Below are positions 49,571 to 61,400 of a stretch of DNA of 64,000 bases, piece by piece (within the stretch, counting starts at the first letter, position 1; each line of letters begins with the position of its first letter). Source of the DNA: Pseudisothecium myosuroides (Eukaryota; Streptophyta; Bryopsida; Hypnales; Lembophyllaceae). Under the pieces are notes generated by a model. That model made no database searches and was not told the origin of the DNA. It worked only from the letters and a program-made list of their open reading frames with translations. The translations under genes and the position numbers were made by a program. Location of the stretch: contig OX637288.1 of the NCBI GenBank assembly GCA_951799445.1, positions 49,903,104 to 49,967,103 on the forward strand. Direction: 5' to 3'.

Positions 49571-50190
49571 CAACTTGTTTTTCAACCGGAGCCATGACAT
49601 TGAATAAAAAATAGCAAATGAATGGAAATATACTCCTTCCCTGAGATTCAATGTGAAATCGTCTTGCGCTCATATGCTATAATTTGCAAATGAATGTAAA
49701 TAAATTTAAATTTCAAATGGATTGAATTAAATTAAATTAATAAATGAATATAAATGAAATGAAATTAATGAGTGAATTTAAATGAATTTAAATAAGTGAA
49801 TTAAAATGAATTAATTGAAATGACTTTAAACGAGATTAAATGAATTAGTTTGCAGCCCCGAAGGCAGCCACATGGCCGGTGGTGGGGGGCCGCCCTTCCC
49901 TCATCACCCTCCATTTGCGAGGCCTTGCCTTAAATCCCCTTTAAACCCTAAACCGGCTTTTGATCAGTAGCCGGCACTTGAATATCTGCAACACGATATT
50001 GTTCATTAATTGTCGCTTGGCTGCGCAATGCCGGCGCGTTCCCAGTGAAACAGACGCGTCAAGGAACGCGTGGGGTTGCCAATACGTGCAGCGCGAACCC
50101 TGGGAGCGTCGGGAGTGAACGGCACCCGCGCGCGCCTCGCCCCCACAGATGACCAGTCCGCCGCCAGAATGCAGCCTGCATTTGAATCCC
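49571..50190. other. Upstream flank of the 50-55 kb gene
   Basis: An AAATGAAT/AATTAAAT-type simple tract lies at about 49,680-49,845. It then switches abruptly at about 49,850 to GC-rich DNA. An AAACCCTAAA telo-box is present at about 49,942-49,951. The open frames on both strands here reflect GC content. Confidence 0.5.
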
Positions 50191-50199
50191 GGCCCCGCT

Positions 50200-50205
50200 T
50201 ATATA
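50200..50205 (+). promoter_or_regulatory. TATA box of the 52.9-55.1 kb gene
   Basis: TATATA lies in a GC-rich setting and is followed by a pyrimidine-rich stretch (CTCTCTACTCG, CCTCTTCATCC) typical of a plant transcription start about 30 bp on. A donor CAG/GTATGT at 50,407 would end a non-coding first exon. Confidence 0.55.
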
Positions 50206-50407
50206 CCTCTCTACTCGTTTTCCTCTTCATCCCCCGCTCCGTCTCCGCCTTACTCTTGCTGTGTGCTCGTGCCGGCGCCTGCTCCGCTTGTCACCACTTC
50301 GTCGTCACGCTTGTCACGAGTCGCGTAGCCAGCTACTCGTTGCCTGCGAAGTTGAGGTTTTTGCCTAAGCTGCTGGGGTTTGTTTTGCTTCGCGACTTCG
50401 ATTTCAG

Positions 50408-52876
50408 GTATGTCCGCCTTGTCGGGGCTCCCTGGTCTTACTAGTCTGTGAGCATGAGATTTTTGGTCTTCACGGATTGTTGTAATGAGGAGTTGCTTCA
50501 TGTATGTTTGGTTGAAGGATGGAAGCTCCTGGGTAGTATTTTTGTATGAGATGGTTCTGTGGCTTACAAATCGAGTATTTTGTGGAGTGGTTTATCTGTG
50601 GTTTAGGTGGTCCGGTTGATGGTCTTTGTTTGGTCATGGAACTTCGAACCGGGACGCGTTTTTTCACTATTTCTGAGCTGATCTGGATTGTTCGTTTGTG
50701 CTTTGGTTTTGAGTGTTCATGACATCGTGTTTGAGTATGTCCAAATGCGTCTTTGTTTGAAGGATGGAAGCTCTTGTGGTAGTGTTGTACATGAGATTGT
50801 CCTGTGTAAAGCTTCATATGTGCACGGACTCACTGATATCATTCTTTTTATCTCGCCAATTCTTCACGTGCACGTCTATTTGGAGCAGTTATTCAAAACC
50901 AGGTCTGCCTTAGGCGGAAGTATTATCTTCTGAGAGTTTCTGGGAGCCACAAAATATAAGCTCCGGAGCCCTAATTCTGCGCAACGATCGGCGTGTTTTT
51001 TGCCGGATTTTCAAGAAGGCTGCGGCAGGTAAGGTCTACTATCGAGCTTCTGCAGCCTGTGATGTATATTTCTGTTCTAGCATTCGGTTACCACCCCCGT
51101 CAGAAATTTGGGAATAGCTCTATGCTTTCCAAGGCAATTACTCAATCCTTTGGCTATTTATTCCGTATCGAAATCCGTTGTCTATGGATGTATTGACTAA
51201 TGCCCTTTTCAATCTCCTATCAAACGTGCATGTTATTTTCCTTATGTCCCTTCAAAGCGTCGAGGTTCAAATGGTGTTTATCATTACACTTGGAGTCGTT
51301 TCGTAATGGACATCGTAGAAATTGGTAATACTGAAAGCTAGACGGCGTTGGAGAGTGCACATTTGAGAGAGAGCTCTAAGCTCGATCACCGTTTCTTCAT
51401 GGATCGAGAAGGGAATCCTGTTATTTATGCAGTATATAGCGAAATTGTTAAGGGGACGGTATTGTATGCTAAGGAGCAGAGTCTTTTCGTTATTTTTCAA
51501 CCTCAGTTATCATCTCCTGGTTTTTGCTCGGGAACGCAGACTTTTCTTTTGAGCTTAATCTTTAGCTTCTTTAATTTCTTTATCGCACTACAGACTTATG
51601 AAATCGTTGGTGAAGAGTCTGGGCATTTCAAGCGCTCCATTATTTACTTGTAACGATCCTCCGACATTAAGCCACAATTCCAAGGATCTTGTAGTAGCGA
51701 TCTCAAAGAGAAATCAATAGATGTTGTAATAAAAGAAGGCAGTGAGAATCTGAGCGAATTCCTCATGTTGCAGAGGAAGTGAGACCAGTAATTTGGCGTG
51801 CATTTTCCTCGATTTTGGCATTCTTAAGGATCATAAGGAATGATTATGTTTTGTTAAGATCAAACGAATACAATTCGACGTTCAATCAATACACGGGCTA
51901 CGTTAGGACGTAGGAGCATCTGTGGTAATGCTAGATCAGCATTCGACCAATTTTATTGTTGAGGAATGGGAATAGTAGCATTGAAATCAATTATGGTGTC
52001 TTCTCTTGCTTAGTGTTGCGTTGAATTGGATTTTGTGCTATGAGATATTCTCATTGTGTTTTTGTCGTGTGTGACTGGTTTCTGGCCTTGTAAAAATTTG
52101 CGCTGCCGTAGGTTCCTCGGTTGTGTGTCTCTTGTCATGCAGTATTTGGTATTCGATTGGTTGTGGAAGTTTGTGCATTACGTGGTTGCAGGAGAGCTAT
52201 TCTCTCTCTCTAATTTTGTCGTAATCACCCCGTTTCTGCAGATTTTCTGCAGTTTTTTCTATTGCTAGTGACGTTCGCTGACAATTATGGTATTGTGCCG
52301 GGGGATTTTAGATCTGAAGAGCAATACAATATTGCATTCAATTGTTCATGGTGTAGCAAAGTTTCACAGTCTCAGTATTCTATAATGATTTACCGCGGCC
52401 TTTCTCCAATCTTGGAGATACCATGCGCGTCAAAAGCAATGAGCGCTGTGTGGCAGGAACAGAGGGGTCGGGGGGTTTGGTTCACTACTTTTTTGCACTG
52501 GATTTTGCCTCTTTGCTGCAGGGAATCTCTGACTCTTTGCTTCCTTGAACTGTGGCATTCGTATGTTTTGGGGTTGGAGGAGTTGCGTCGACTTTTCATT
52601 GTTAGCTTTTTGTTGTGCCCCTTCTCGCGTTTTCATAACGTTATTTGTTTGGAAGTTGGAAGTCCATGTCTTTTGGCAGCCTTCTTACTTGGGATTGCTC
52701 TTTGGGAAGGGCTTAGGGTTTAGGCTTTCATGCGTGGATTTTATGTAGATATAGTTGTAGAGTGATTTCATTTGTTTAGTTGATCGGTTCGTATTTTTCA
52801 TGACATGGAAGCGAGCCCTGTTATGTCTAGTGTGGAAGTATTTCTAACCAACTCTGTTCTAGCTCCGTTTCTACAG
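50408..52876 (+). other. Proposed 5'-UTR intron (about 2.5 kb)
   Basis: The donor at 50,408 (GTATGT) and the acceptor ending CTACAG at 52,876, three bases before the start codon, fit one long leader intron. Other donors such as CAG/GTAAGG at about 51,030 could split it. It is T-rich. It contains an imperfect direct duplication of about 60 bp (50,508-50,572 and 50,752-50,805, around GAAGGATGGAAGCTC). Confidence 0.5.
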
Positions 52877-52878
52877 CG

Positions 52879-55100
52879 ATGCATAAGAACGCTTTGCCAC
52901 CAAAAACTAGAGCTCCCCCCTCCGATTCCTCAGGCGAGGAGTCAGGGAGCCGCGACGAGGAAACTGAGGATGCGGAGCAGGCTGAGGGAGGGTCTGGCTG
53001 TGAATCTGGAAGTGACGGAAACATCAGTGGATCACCGTCGGGGCTGCCAGTATGATTCACTTCCTTCCCCCGTCCCAGCTTGTATCGTACTATCTTAAGG
53101 AATTGTTATCGTAGTCACTTTGCTCTCATGGCTTCTATGATCAAGTGGTCTTCCAAGAGGTCTGGTGCTTTTTTTTTTGCTAATACGTTTTTGTGCCATA
53201 TTTTGAATTCAACCGTTTGTTTGGAAATGTTGATGCGCAGTCAGCTGTCAAGGCTGTTGCTCCTGCCTCTGCCCTTGGATTTCCCGCAAAGAGGACGCGA
53301 CAGTCACTTGGGAAAAAGGACAAAGACGATATGAGTCAGAACAAGAGAAAAAAGCCTGCAGTGGTAACCTCTGCACCAAGAGCTGCACCGAAGGTAAAAG
53401 GATATGCCTCTGTTTTTCATATTGTTGATCCGGTCATTTCTTGCAATTGCTGTGGGGATTCAGTTTGGCATTGGAACTATTTTCAAGAGAGGATGAGATG
53501 TTGTGATTTTCTACCTGTCATCCCTTATTCCATATAGTGGGCTATTCTATTTCCTGGTACTGTTTGTGTGATGCTCCAGAGCCTCTTCCCAATACCTCTG
53601 TGAGGCCTTCTGTTTCCTTCCCCCTAGCATTGTCATGTTTTGTTTTGTTTAGAAATTTCTATTTCAGTAATTACTGTCTATAGTCTCTTATGCTTGGATT
53701 ATTTAAGTCATTTTTGCTGGTGTATGATTTAATTCTCCATGGTTGATCTGTATTAATAGGAATATTGCTTTTAAGACTTGGAACTGGAGTCATCTGTGGT
53801 GTGGTCACTTTAACTAGTTATTGAAAGTTACTTCATCTCTTCATGAGTTCTTTGCTCATTGTGTAGCTGGTATTTGATTTCTAGGCGGTGGCCCAGCAGG
53901 GGGTGAAGAAACGAGCAACCAAGGCCGAAAGAGGGAAGTCGCTTAAACCTTTGACAGACGAGAAAAAGTCTGCTACTCAGAGAAAAAACAAGACTGCTGG
54001 GCCCAAGACGGTTGGTACGACCTCTGCGAAGAAGAAAGTGACGAGTCAGGAAGTGGTAGTTCTTGATGGAGATAGCTCGGAAGAGTCTCCAGTGAAGGCC
54101 ACACCACCAGCAGTAGTAGCAGCTTCTGCAGAAACTTCCGGGGCAGGGACGCAAGGTCCATTATTGAAATCTGTTCCAACGAAGGGTCCTGCCATTTCTG
54201 CAATGGATGTGGACTTTGGGACAAATACTTCACGTGTTGCAGTCCAAAACGGTGCCCAAGGTGGTCATGCTGTAATTCCAGAAATGATAGGGAAATCAGG
54301 AAGAGCAGGTGCTGTGGTGAAGGTAAGTGATGAGATGCGTGCAGAGAATCTTGCGTTGCTCCGTGATATGAGTGACACCTGCGTGAAGATGGTCCAGGAA
54401 GCCAAGGTTCAAAGCCTACTTGTAAGTGTAAAGATTCTGGAAGAAACTCGTATCAAGACCACAGAAATAGTGGAGGAGGCAAGAGTGAAGAGCTGTTTGA
54501 TCATGGAGGAATTACGCTTGGTGACTGAAAGGCTTATCACTTTTGCTGGACAGAGTGGAGTAACGTGGTGCAATATGTATGATAACCCGTTTCAAGGTAC
54601 GGTGCTTGTTTTTCAATACCTTACTTTTGAATTTCGGTTATGTTTCATTCAGATATGTTTCGGTTTTGTTTCATTCAGATATGAATTTCGTTTATGTTTC
54701 ATTCGGATGTTTCACTCACTTTTTCATTCCTTGTAACTTATTCTCTCAAATGATGCGTTTTTACTCTTATTAGTGTCGTGGTATGTTCGAGGTTTAACAA
54801 GTGTTTGAAGAAATGTTTGGGTTTGGAAATGATTTGTCATTTTTTTGGTAAATTAGTGAAGACTATTAAAAAAACTCTTGACATCTCTTGTTAACAGGCA
54901 CGGGTCTCCTTGGTGGTGTTAAACTACCTCCCGGCGATCCAAATGATGTCAAGTGGCAGGAGCAATGTGAGGCTGAACAAGGCCTGATTATGCAGAGGTT
55001 ACAGTTAGTGCAAGACCAGGCTCAAATCCAGCGGAAAGGCCTTCGACTGAAGTTAAATATCCAAAAGCAGCAGGCTTTAGCTCACGCCAAGTGGCCATAG
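52879..55100 (+). CDS. Unknown lysine-rich, nuclear-looking protein, 4 coding exons
   Basis: The exons are 52879-53049, 53241-53393, 53885-54596 and 54898-55100, all GT-AG and in phase, giving 412 residues. The start MHKNALPPK follows directly after an acceptor. Residues 1-57 are acidic and Ser-rich (SDSSGEESGS, DEETEDAEQ). Residues 58-180 are basic with likely nuclear signals (NKRKKP, VKKRATK, SAKKK). Residues about 255-325 are a charged helix with a repeating EExRIK/EEARVK pattern. The last 65 residues hold LLGGVKLPPGDPNDVKWQEQ and a second helix. I recognise no family. The layout is loosely like plant chromatin or GeBP-type factors, but no DNA-binding domain is visible. An internal AAG/GTAAGT at 54,323 could act as an alternative donor. 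Confidence 0.75.
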
Positions 55101-56448
55101 TGTGATCTTTTTTTTCTTTTTTTCCTGGTGGGATCAATAGTGACGAACCTACAGACCATAGCTTTATGTGGGAGATGTGTACGCTTAATAAAGAATAATT
55201 GATCGTTGATTCCAGGGGCATGACCACGCGTTACCTGTCTTGTGAACAGAATTTACAGCATTTTTTTCTCTAGGCTGTTGCGGAATAACCAGTGTGGTAT
55301 TTCCTCAATTTAATAGTGTGTTTGCTCTGATCATAGAGTCCGCTTATGTACTGGATGAGGAGATAGCTAATGGGGTCTACTATATTTTGCTCGACTGCTG
55401 CGGCAGAGTGTACGCAGGATATTCCTCATGTTCCCGGTTGATGAGAGAGCGGGATTAGGACCCTTCTGATTCGTGGATCTCTTGCATGCCAGTCAGGGGT
55501 CTCCATCAATGAGTGTGGGGAATTTCCTTGCAGTTTTTGTTTGGTGGTGCTTGGGCCTACGTTTTGCAGTTAAGTTCGTAGCATGATGCTACATGGAGAT
55601 TCGTCTAGGTTCGTAACGTATTGCCGCCGGACTCGGCAGTGCTAAAGACCGCTGGAAGGCGGCGGAGGTAGTGTATTTTGCTTGCTGAGCCTCGTTGTCT
55701 TCGTCGTGAAATGAAATTTGAGAATCGGTGCTTGGACGGAGGCAGTCAACTGTCGCTGCACGCTTCGAATTTATCGTTGCTGTCATCCGGCTTAGAGGGT
55801 ACCTGTTGGTGGTGGATCGGACAGGTTTCGAGAAAAAGTCCGTGGTGAAAGGTTTCGAGGACCTTGACTATGAAGAGCAGGAAATGTGAGCAAAGATACA
55901 GACTCGACCGGGTTACGCTGCTGTTTGGGAAGCGTTAGGCAGCCTGGCGGCATCTGGAAACTGTTAGAATCTTGACTAGCGCGAGAGTCGAGGTTGAACA
56001 TGAGGGTGCTCATTTAGTATCGAAGGAGTCAATGAGAGGTTGGAGCTTTGGACAAATAGGCAACATGCAGGTTGGTAGCCGGCTTGAGAGTTGATTGGGG
56101 CAGGTATGCTTCAGTTTCTTCCTGTTACAGCTGAGTAATTGTATTTATATTGGCTCTTCCCTTTAAGTATGTGAAGGCTGTCGCACGGACGAGGTTTGAC
56201 TTCGTACTAGTCGTCACAGTTCGGGTTCGGCAATTCTCTCTCGTCCAATTTAGCGACATGAACATGCTAGGCCGTTGTTTGTGATGACTACCCTAGAATC
56301 TGTCTATGGTCTTCAGTTTGAGTCTTTTGTTTCCGGTAGTCTTGGAAGATTTCCATTCCTTATACAACTCGAGGGTCGACATGCTCCTGGTTTGTTTCGT
56401 ATGTGGGGACGGATATCTGAAACTCTTTTTACTTACATTGTTGGGTAC
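55101..56448. other. Intergenic DNA between the unknown gene and the kinase pseudogene
   Basis: Near-average GC with no frame above 80 residues that has any motif. It may contain the 3' UTR of the previous gene (AATAAA-like signal near 55,187) and sequence carried with the kinase copy. Confidence 0.45.
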
Positions 56449-57930
56449 CATGATTTTTGCAGGCGCCTATGGTCAAGTGTACATGGGCCTGAATCTGGAC
56501 TCTGGTGAACTTATCGCAGTCAAGCAGGTATGCATTGCGCAGAACAACGTCACCAAAGACAGGGCTCAATCGCAGATCCGGGAACTAGAGGAAAAACCTC
56601 TCTCATCCCAACATTCTTCGCTACCTGGGCACTGCACGAGAGGAAGAAGCTCTGAATATCTTCGTTGCATTTGTTCCTGGAGGATCTATTGCCTCACTCC
56701 TTGGCAAGTTTGGCTCGTTTACGGAGAGTGTCATTCGAATGTATACCCGCCAACTGCTCCTGGGACTGGAATATCTCCACAGCAACCACATTATGCACCG
56801 GGACATCAAGGGTGCGAAGATTCTGGTTGACAACAAAGGATGCATTAGGTTTGCTGACATCGGTGCATCTGAGAGTCGTCCAGCTCGCTACAATTTCCGA
56901 AGCAAAAATCTATGAAGGGAACCCCCTACTGGATGGCCCGTGAGGTCATTCGGCAGATTGGACACGACTGGCAAGCTGATATGTGAAGGTATCGGATGTA
57001 CCGTCATAGAGATGTCGACTGGCAAACCCCTTTTGAGTCGGCAGTTCCAAGAAGTTGCGGCTCTTTTTCACATCGGCACCATCAAGTCGAAATATACAAT
57101 GGATACAATGGATACTTCGGCGAGTACTGGAAGAGCATTTGCAGCTCACGAACGATGGATGCAGTGTCAGGACGTCAATGGCTCTGCGAAATTTCTGGAG
57201 GGGTTCCTTCAGGCAGAATGGTTTGGGATCTTGGAGACCAGGTGGTATGTCTGTGAAAGACCTCTCCTTTTCCTTCAAGAATCGCCTGTCGTCCTTCAAT
57301 TTGTGGATTCTGTCAGAGGCATTCGACAAGAAATGTTTCAGAGATATCGGAAAACCCTGCAATTGCAAGACAAAGCGCGGGTGAGAGGGGTTGGTCCTTA
57401 CGACAAGAGGATGAAGATGAAGTCACAGAGAGTGAGATTCGTGCATTTTTAGATGAGAAGGCTCTGGAATTAAGAAAGGGTTTTTCTTGAACTCCCCTGT
57501 ATGAGGAATTTGACGATTCGTTGAGGCCATCTGCATTTCAACAGAACGGAACCACAGCGGGGCCAGCAGAGAGTTTTGTTGGCCCTTTGAGTCTTGCTAT
57601 GGCCAAGCAATCGACACCCAGTACAAGCAAGTCACCTAGCAATGCAAGTACTGTGAGCGGAAGGTCTGCGGGTATCCGCAGTAGCCAGGAGAGTGAAACT
57701 AGCGTGAGGTCTGACAGCGCAGGTGAAAATGCACGTCCGTCGACGAGTGCCAGCTTCAACCCTCTCGTGGTTGAATGAACTCAACGGGCGCAATGATGCC
57801 AAGCAGCCTTTGCGCAGTCCTGGTCTGAGTTCTAGTGAGCGCCTAAGGTTATGGGTAAAGCAGCTTCAGCAGGAACTTCAACTGGAACGAGAAGTGAAAC
57901 GGAAAAAGGCTCAATGGATCGGCTCTTAAT
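56449..57930 (+). pseudogene. ANP/NPK1-type MAPKKK retropseudogene
   Basis: The kinase domain is read in pieces: [20 protein letters not shown] (56,463), then after a small deletion and frameshift [48 protein letters not shown], then MKGTPYW in another frame, [12 protein letters not shown] and [12 protein letters not shown]. These blocks are diagnostic of plant ANP/NPK1 MAPKKKs. No introns interrupt the domain, unlike the functional genes, so a retrocopy is inferred. The catalytic-loop Asn is Lys (GAK for GAN) and DFG is DIG, so the product would be dead even without the frameshifts. A Ser-rich linker (57,521-57,778) and a C-terminal helix (WVKQLQQELQLE, about 57,850) follow. It is preceded by an acceptor-like TTTGCAG. 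Confidence 0.85.
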
Positions 57931-58460
57931 CTCCCTCTCCCATCTCAAGAGCGCCTCAGCAGCCAGGTAGCAGCCGATTAGCCAGTAAATTGCGGTGGTA
58001 CGCATCCCTAGAGCAGTCGATTTTCCAGTTTCTTTTGGGTGACTGGCATGTTTACTTTGCATAATCTAGCTGAACTTTTTACCGCATTCGTGTACCCCTT
58101 AGCACGACCATAGAATTTGTCGGCATTGGGTTACTTTGGGCTTTTCTTTACTTTGTAAAGTCGGAATTTTGACTTCACGAGTAAATCGAGGGTGCGTGCC
58201 GTGTTCTTGTGCGTGTGGTGAGGTTTTTTGGTGCTGCGTTGATTATCATTGTTTGTGAACATTCTTTGAAAGTGGCAGTATTTCAGCGTACCATGAAAAC
58301 CCTGTTTCAGGACAGAATAATAAAACTTATGCATACGGATTTTACTCGAAATTCGAAAGGAAGTGTAACTACAATCTTGGTTATGAGTTCTTACATTTTT
58401 CATCATCGAAAGGGAAAATATTGTCCTACATTACATTCTTCCAGCCAAAACAGCAGAACT
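57931..58460. other. Intergenic DNA without a recognised gene
   Basis: Mixed composition. The open frame at 58,209-58,598 runs into the TTAA-family element and is not supported. Confidence 0.45.
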
Positions 58461-58830
58461 TTAACCCCTAAAGTCTCCAAAGTCCCCCAAAGTCTCATGA
58501 GTGCCCTCAAGGGAGGTATGTATGATCTCAATTTTTGGCAAGATACCTTGGACGTTTTTTCCAAGATAAGAAAATTGATTAGCCTTCTTGGAATATAATT
58601 TTTATGTCAATTGGTGTTTGGAAACAAAAGTTATGCCACAATAAACTCATAATATGCAAGGATGGGTGGCAAAAAAACCCACAAAAAATTAAAATAGCTT
58701 TTAGATTTTATTTTTGTCTATGTGGAAAGATTTGATTCATTGCATTTGAATAAGTGATGTGAAACTTATGAACCTTCTTGTTTTGAAGGCAAGCTTAGCA
58801 TCACATAGAAGCGACTAAAAAAAAATTGGG
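58461..58830. mobile_element. TTAA-family element, left part
   Basis: TTAA plus CCCCTAAAGTC, then AATATAATTTTTATGTCAAT, GGAAACAAAAGTTATGCCAC and GATTTGATTCATT in the family order. It is truncated to the right. Confidence 0.65.
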
Positions 58831-58973
58831 ATGCATTCAGGATCATCTCCACAACTCCAACATCCAAGCTAAAAATGCCAACTTTTTTGTTGAACGTATC
58901 TTGACTTCCAACCAGACCTGTTCTCAAGCTCTCTCTTAATTTTCGCTCCTTGCGATTTTTCCAAACATATTTG

Positions 58974-59445
58974 GACGTCAATTACGATGTTTATTACTAC
59001 AATTTTTTGTTTGTGTTTTGTTATTTATAGATTTTTTTTGGTGCACTGACGGTAAGATCTCAGTTACCTGGCCCTAAACACAGTTACAACCTTGCCACAT
59101 TTAGTCAAATGGCAAGTCTACAATATAGTTGAAGGAAAGATTTTTGTTAAAGTAAAGAGCTGTGATTTAGAATCCTGAATCGTAAATCGTAAATCGTAAA
59201 TCGTAAATCCTAAGCCCTAAACTAACTTTTACTTGATATAGGATCACAGCTCTTTATCTTAAAAAAACTTTACTTTCATCTGTACCATGCACTTGCCATA
59301 TTTAAATAAATGCAGCAAGATTGTAACTGTGTTTAGGATCAAACACCTGTAACCTTATCGTTAATACACTAAATTTTCTACTATGAATCACAAAACACGA
59401 ACAAAAAATTGTAGCAGTAAACATCGCAATTAACGTCCCACAGTC
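58974..59445. mobile_element. Foldback element with heptad repeats at the centre
   Basis: Arms of about 200 bp (58,974-59,175 and 59,228-59,445) are inverted to each other. The outer blocks are GGACGTCAATTACGATGTTT at the left and the complement of GGACGTTAATTGCGATGTTT at the right. The middle holds four ATCGTAA-type heptads, then AATCCTAAGCCCTAAAC, resembling degenerate telomere units. It has no ORF. Confidence 0.75.
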
Positions 59446-60289
59446 GGATCAAAAAAAACCTTCTGCAAATTGTTCGATGTCGATATCCCTTTACCAGGGT
59501 AACAGGCTCGATGTATCACCTTTATCACCTTTGTCAATTCACCAACAATAAACACAATTGATAATTTATACAATCGAGAATACTCTTCCGTCTTCGATTA
59601 ACACAACCATAATTGCACCAAAATGAAATTTACATCCAATTCAACAACGCAAAGGAAAAGGAAAAAAAACTCACTTCAAAATTCAACTACGATTTTAGGG
59701 TTTTAAACTCTTCACAATACCTTGATGCCACTGCCCAGTGAAGTTGGTCTGCCAAAGTCTAACGATATTGTTGTACGCGCAATCTAGGCGTAAGTATCCT
59801 TAACACCAAAAAGATGATAAGATAACACGAAATATCGTCCCAGGAGATTCTAGTATGTTTCAGCAATGGTCTTCTGACACAATGGTCTTCTGGATCCCAA
59901 TCCGGATCTATCCCTTTCCGGTTTCCGGTTTCCGGTTTGATCCGGATTCTGGGTCTCACTTCTTAACTTCGACTGGTTTTCTATTCCCCTGTTTTACCCT
60001 CAGGGTGTCCGCATTTGATCTTCAGAGGGGTAGGAATGCACCACTCATAGACATCTATTTCTCTACACAAAAATTCACACAAAACAATCCTAACCGAGTT
60101 TTTATTGTAGAATAGAGAAAGTAATAATCCTCACAATTCCCCGGGTAGCTTGTCCGGAAAACAGGTCACTCAGAATTGCATCCTTCCACTTCTACTACAA
60201 TGACAGATCAAGGCAGCCGGGACTGAAAGAGATTCGTGCATCTATCTACCAGACTAATCTTTTGGTTGGCAGACCTTCCGATGAGTGGG
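59446..60289. other. Intergenic DNA before the rDNA fragment
   Basis: Includes three tandem GGTTTCC units at about 59,920-59,938. No gene recognised. Confidence 0.4.
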
Positions 60290-60510
60290 GATTTTCCGCT
60301 GGCGGTCGCTTATCTCCGCTCGGAACCCTCCCTGGATTCCGGACTCGCATCCGCACCACTCCTTAGAACCGGATCATCGTTCAGGACCTTAGTCGGACAC
60401 TTGCGAGAGCGCGACGCGCTCCGCCCCTTGGGGTTCGCTCCGGGGGTGGCGTGGGTCGTGTGGTTACCGTATGCGTGGCTACCTCGGGGCTTTGGTTTGG
60501 AAGGAGTAGC
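60290..60510 (+). other. Probable 5' external transcribed spacer of rDNA
   Basis: GC-rich DNA directly before the 18S start, as expected of the rDNA 5' spacer. The open frames on both strands are composition effects. The left limit is uncertain. Confidence 0.55.
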
Positions 60511-60647
60511 TACCTGGTTGATCCTGCCAGTAGTCATATGCTTGTCTCAAAGATTAAGCCATGCATGTGTAAGTATAAACTCTTTTGTACTGTGAAACTG
60601 CGAATGGCTCATTAAATCAGTTATAGTTTCTTTGATGGTACCTTGCT
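60511..60647 (+). rRNA. 18S rRNA, 5' fragment only
   Basis: Starts TACCTGGTTGATCCTGCC and runs through the conserved TAAGCCATGCATGTGTAAGT and GCGAATGGCTCATTAAATC blocks to GATGGTACCTTGCT. The normal gene then continues ACTCGGATAACC, but here unrelated DNA follows. So only about 137 of roughly 1,800 nt are present. The sequence is plant-type and well preserved. Confidence 0.93.
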
Positions 60648-61400
60648 GTGAAAGCCGTGAGGCTGGGGGGAGGGGGCAGAGCCCCTCTTTCACACATTTA
60701 AAAAGAGCATGCAATACATTTCACCGGAAGTGGCCGGGCACATTGAAGTGCCACGTCCCACGACCTGAGCTACAAAAAAACGGGGTCCATTCCGCTTCAA
60801 ATGCACTTTCTAACGAAGACAGCGTCTCCAAATTTCTAATAACCGCGTGGATTTGACTCCAAAGAGCCATACCCGCATGAATAGTCGACGCCCAAGTCGA
60901 AGCTAGAATCCTTTTACTGCTAACTTCCTGATCAGCATACTTGGCACTGCATCTGTCCGTCCATAAATGCCAAATGAGAAAACTCCTCATAAGGTCCCAT
61001 GGTTGGTTCTTGAAAACATACCTGCCCAGTTTATCATTAGGGAGCATCCTAAATTTCCCTAACAGGGCTTCTTGAAGGGAGTTCACTGAAGGACCTCCCG
61101 AATCGTTCGCCAAGGTGTTGAACTTTTGCCATAAGTCCCGGGTGACTTCACAGCCCTAGAGGAGATGGGGAATGGTCTCCATCTGACATGCACACATCAT
61201 GCACTCCGTTCTTGCTGTCGGTATTCTCCAAGATAGCCAATCTCCAGTGACAATCCCTCTATTGAGTATCTGCCACAGGAACATGCCTTGCTTTCTAGGT
61301 CTACTCATGTGCCAGATGAGCTGGAAGACCTGTCGGATTTCTGTTTGAGAAAATTTTTGTACGTGCATGTGGGAGTACGTATCATCCGGAAAGTCCCAAT
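60648..61400 (-). pseudogene. LINE 3' end (zinc-binding reverse-transcriptase tail), 5'-truncated
   Basis: The minus-strand frame reads the zf-RVT domain: MSRPRKQGMFLWQILNRGIV, TGDWLSWRI, CMMCACQMETIPHLL and GCEVTRDLWQKF, then LMRSFLIWHLWTDRC. This Cys-x2-Cys...His layout ends plant LINE ORF2 proteins. One TAG (61,156-61,158) replaces the Trp usually found in HLLWGC. The copy starts abruptly at about 61,400, a typical LINE truncation. Its 3' side abuts the 18S fragment, separated by a short hairpin-like stretch (CTGTGAAAG paired with CTTTCACAC). Confidence 0.85.

Noticed and set aside
52262..52723. 153-residue frame upstream of the unknown gene
   Set aside because: Within the proposed leader intron, T-rich, Cys/Leu/Phe-rich translation typical of intron DNA.
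55792..56013. Minus-strand frame near the kinase pseudogene
   Set aside because: Short, no motif, and no splice partners seen.
60236..60595. Open frames across the rDNA spacer and 18S start
   Set aside because: Overlap structural RNA and GC-rich spacer. Not coding.
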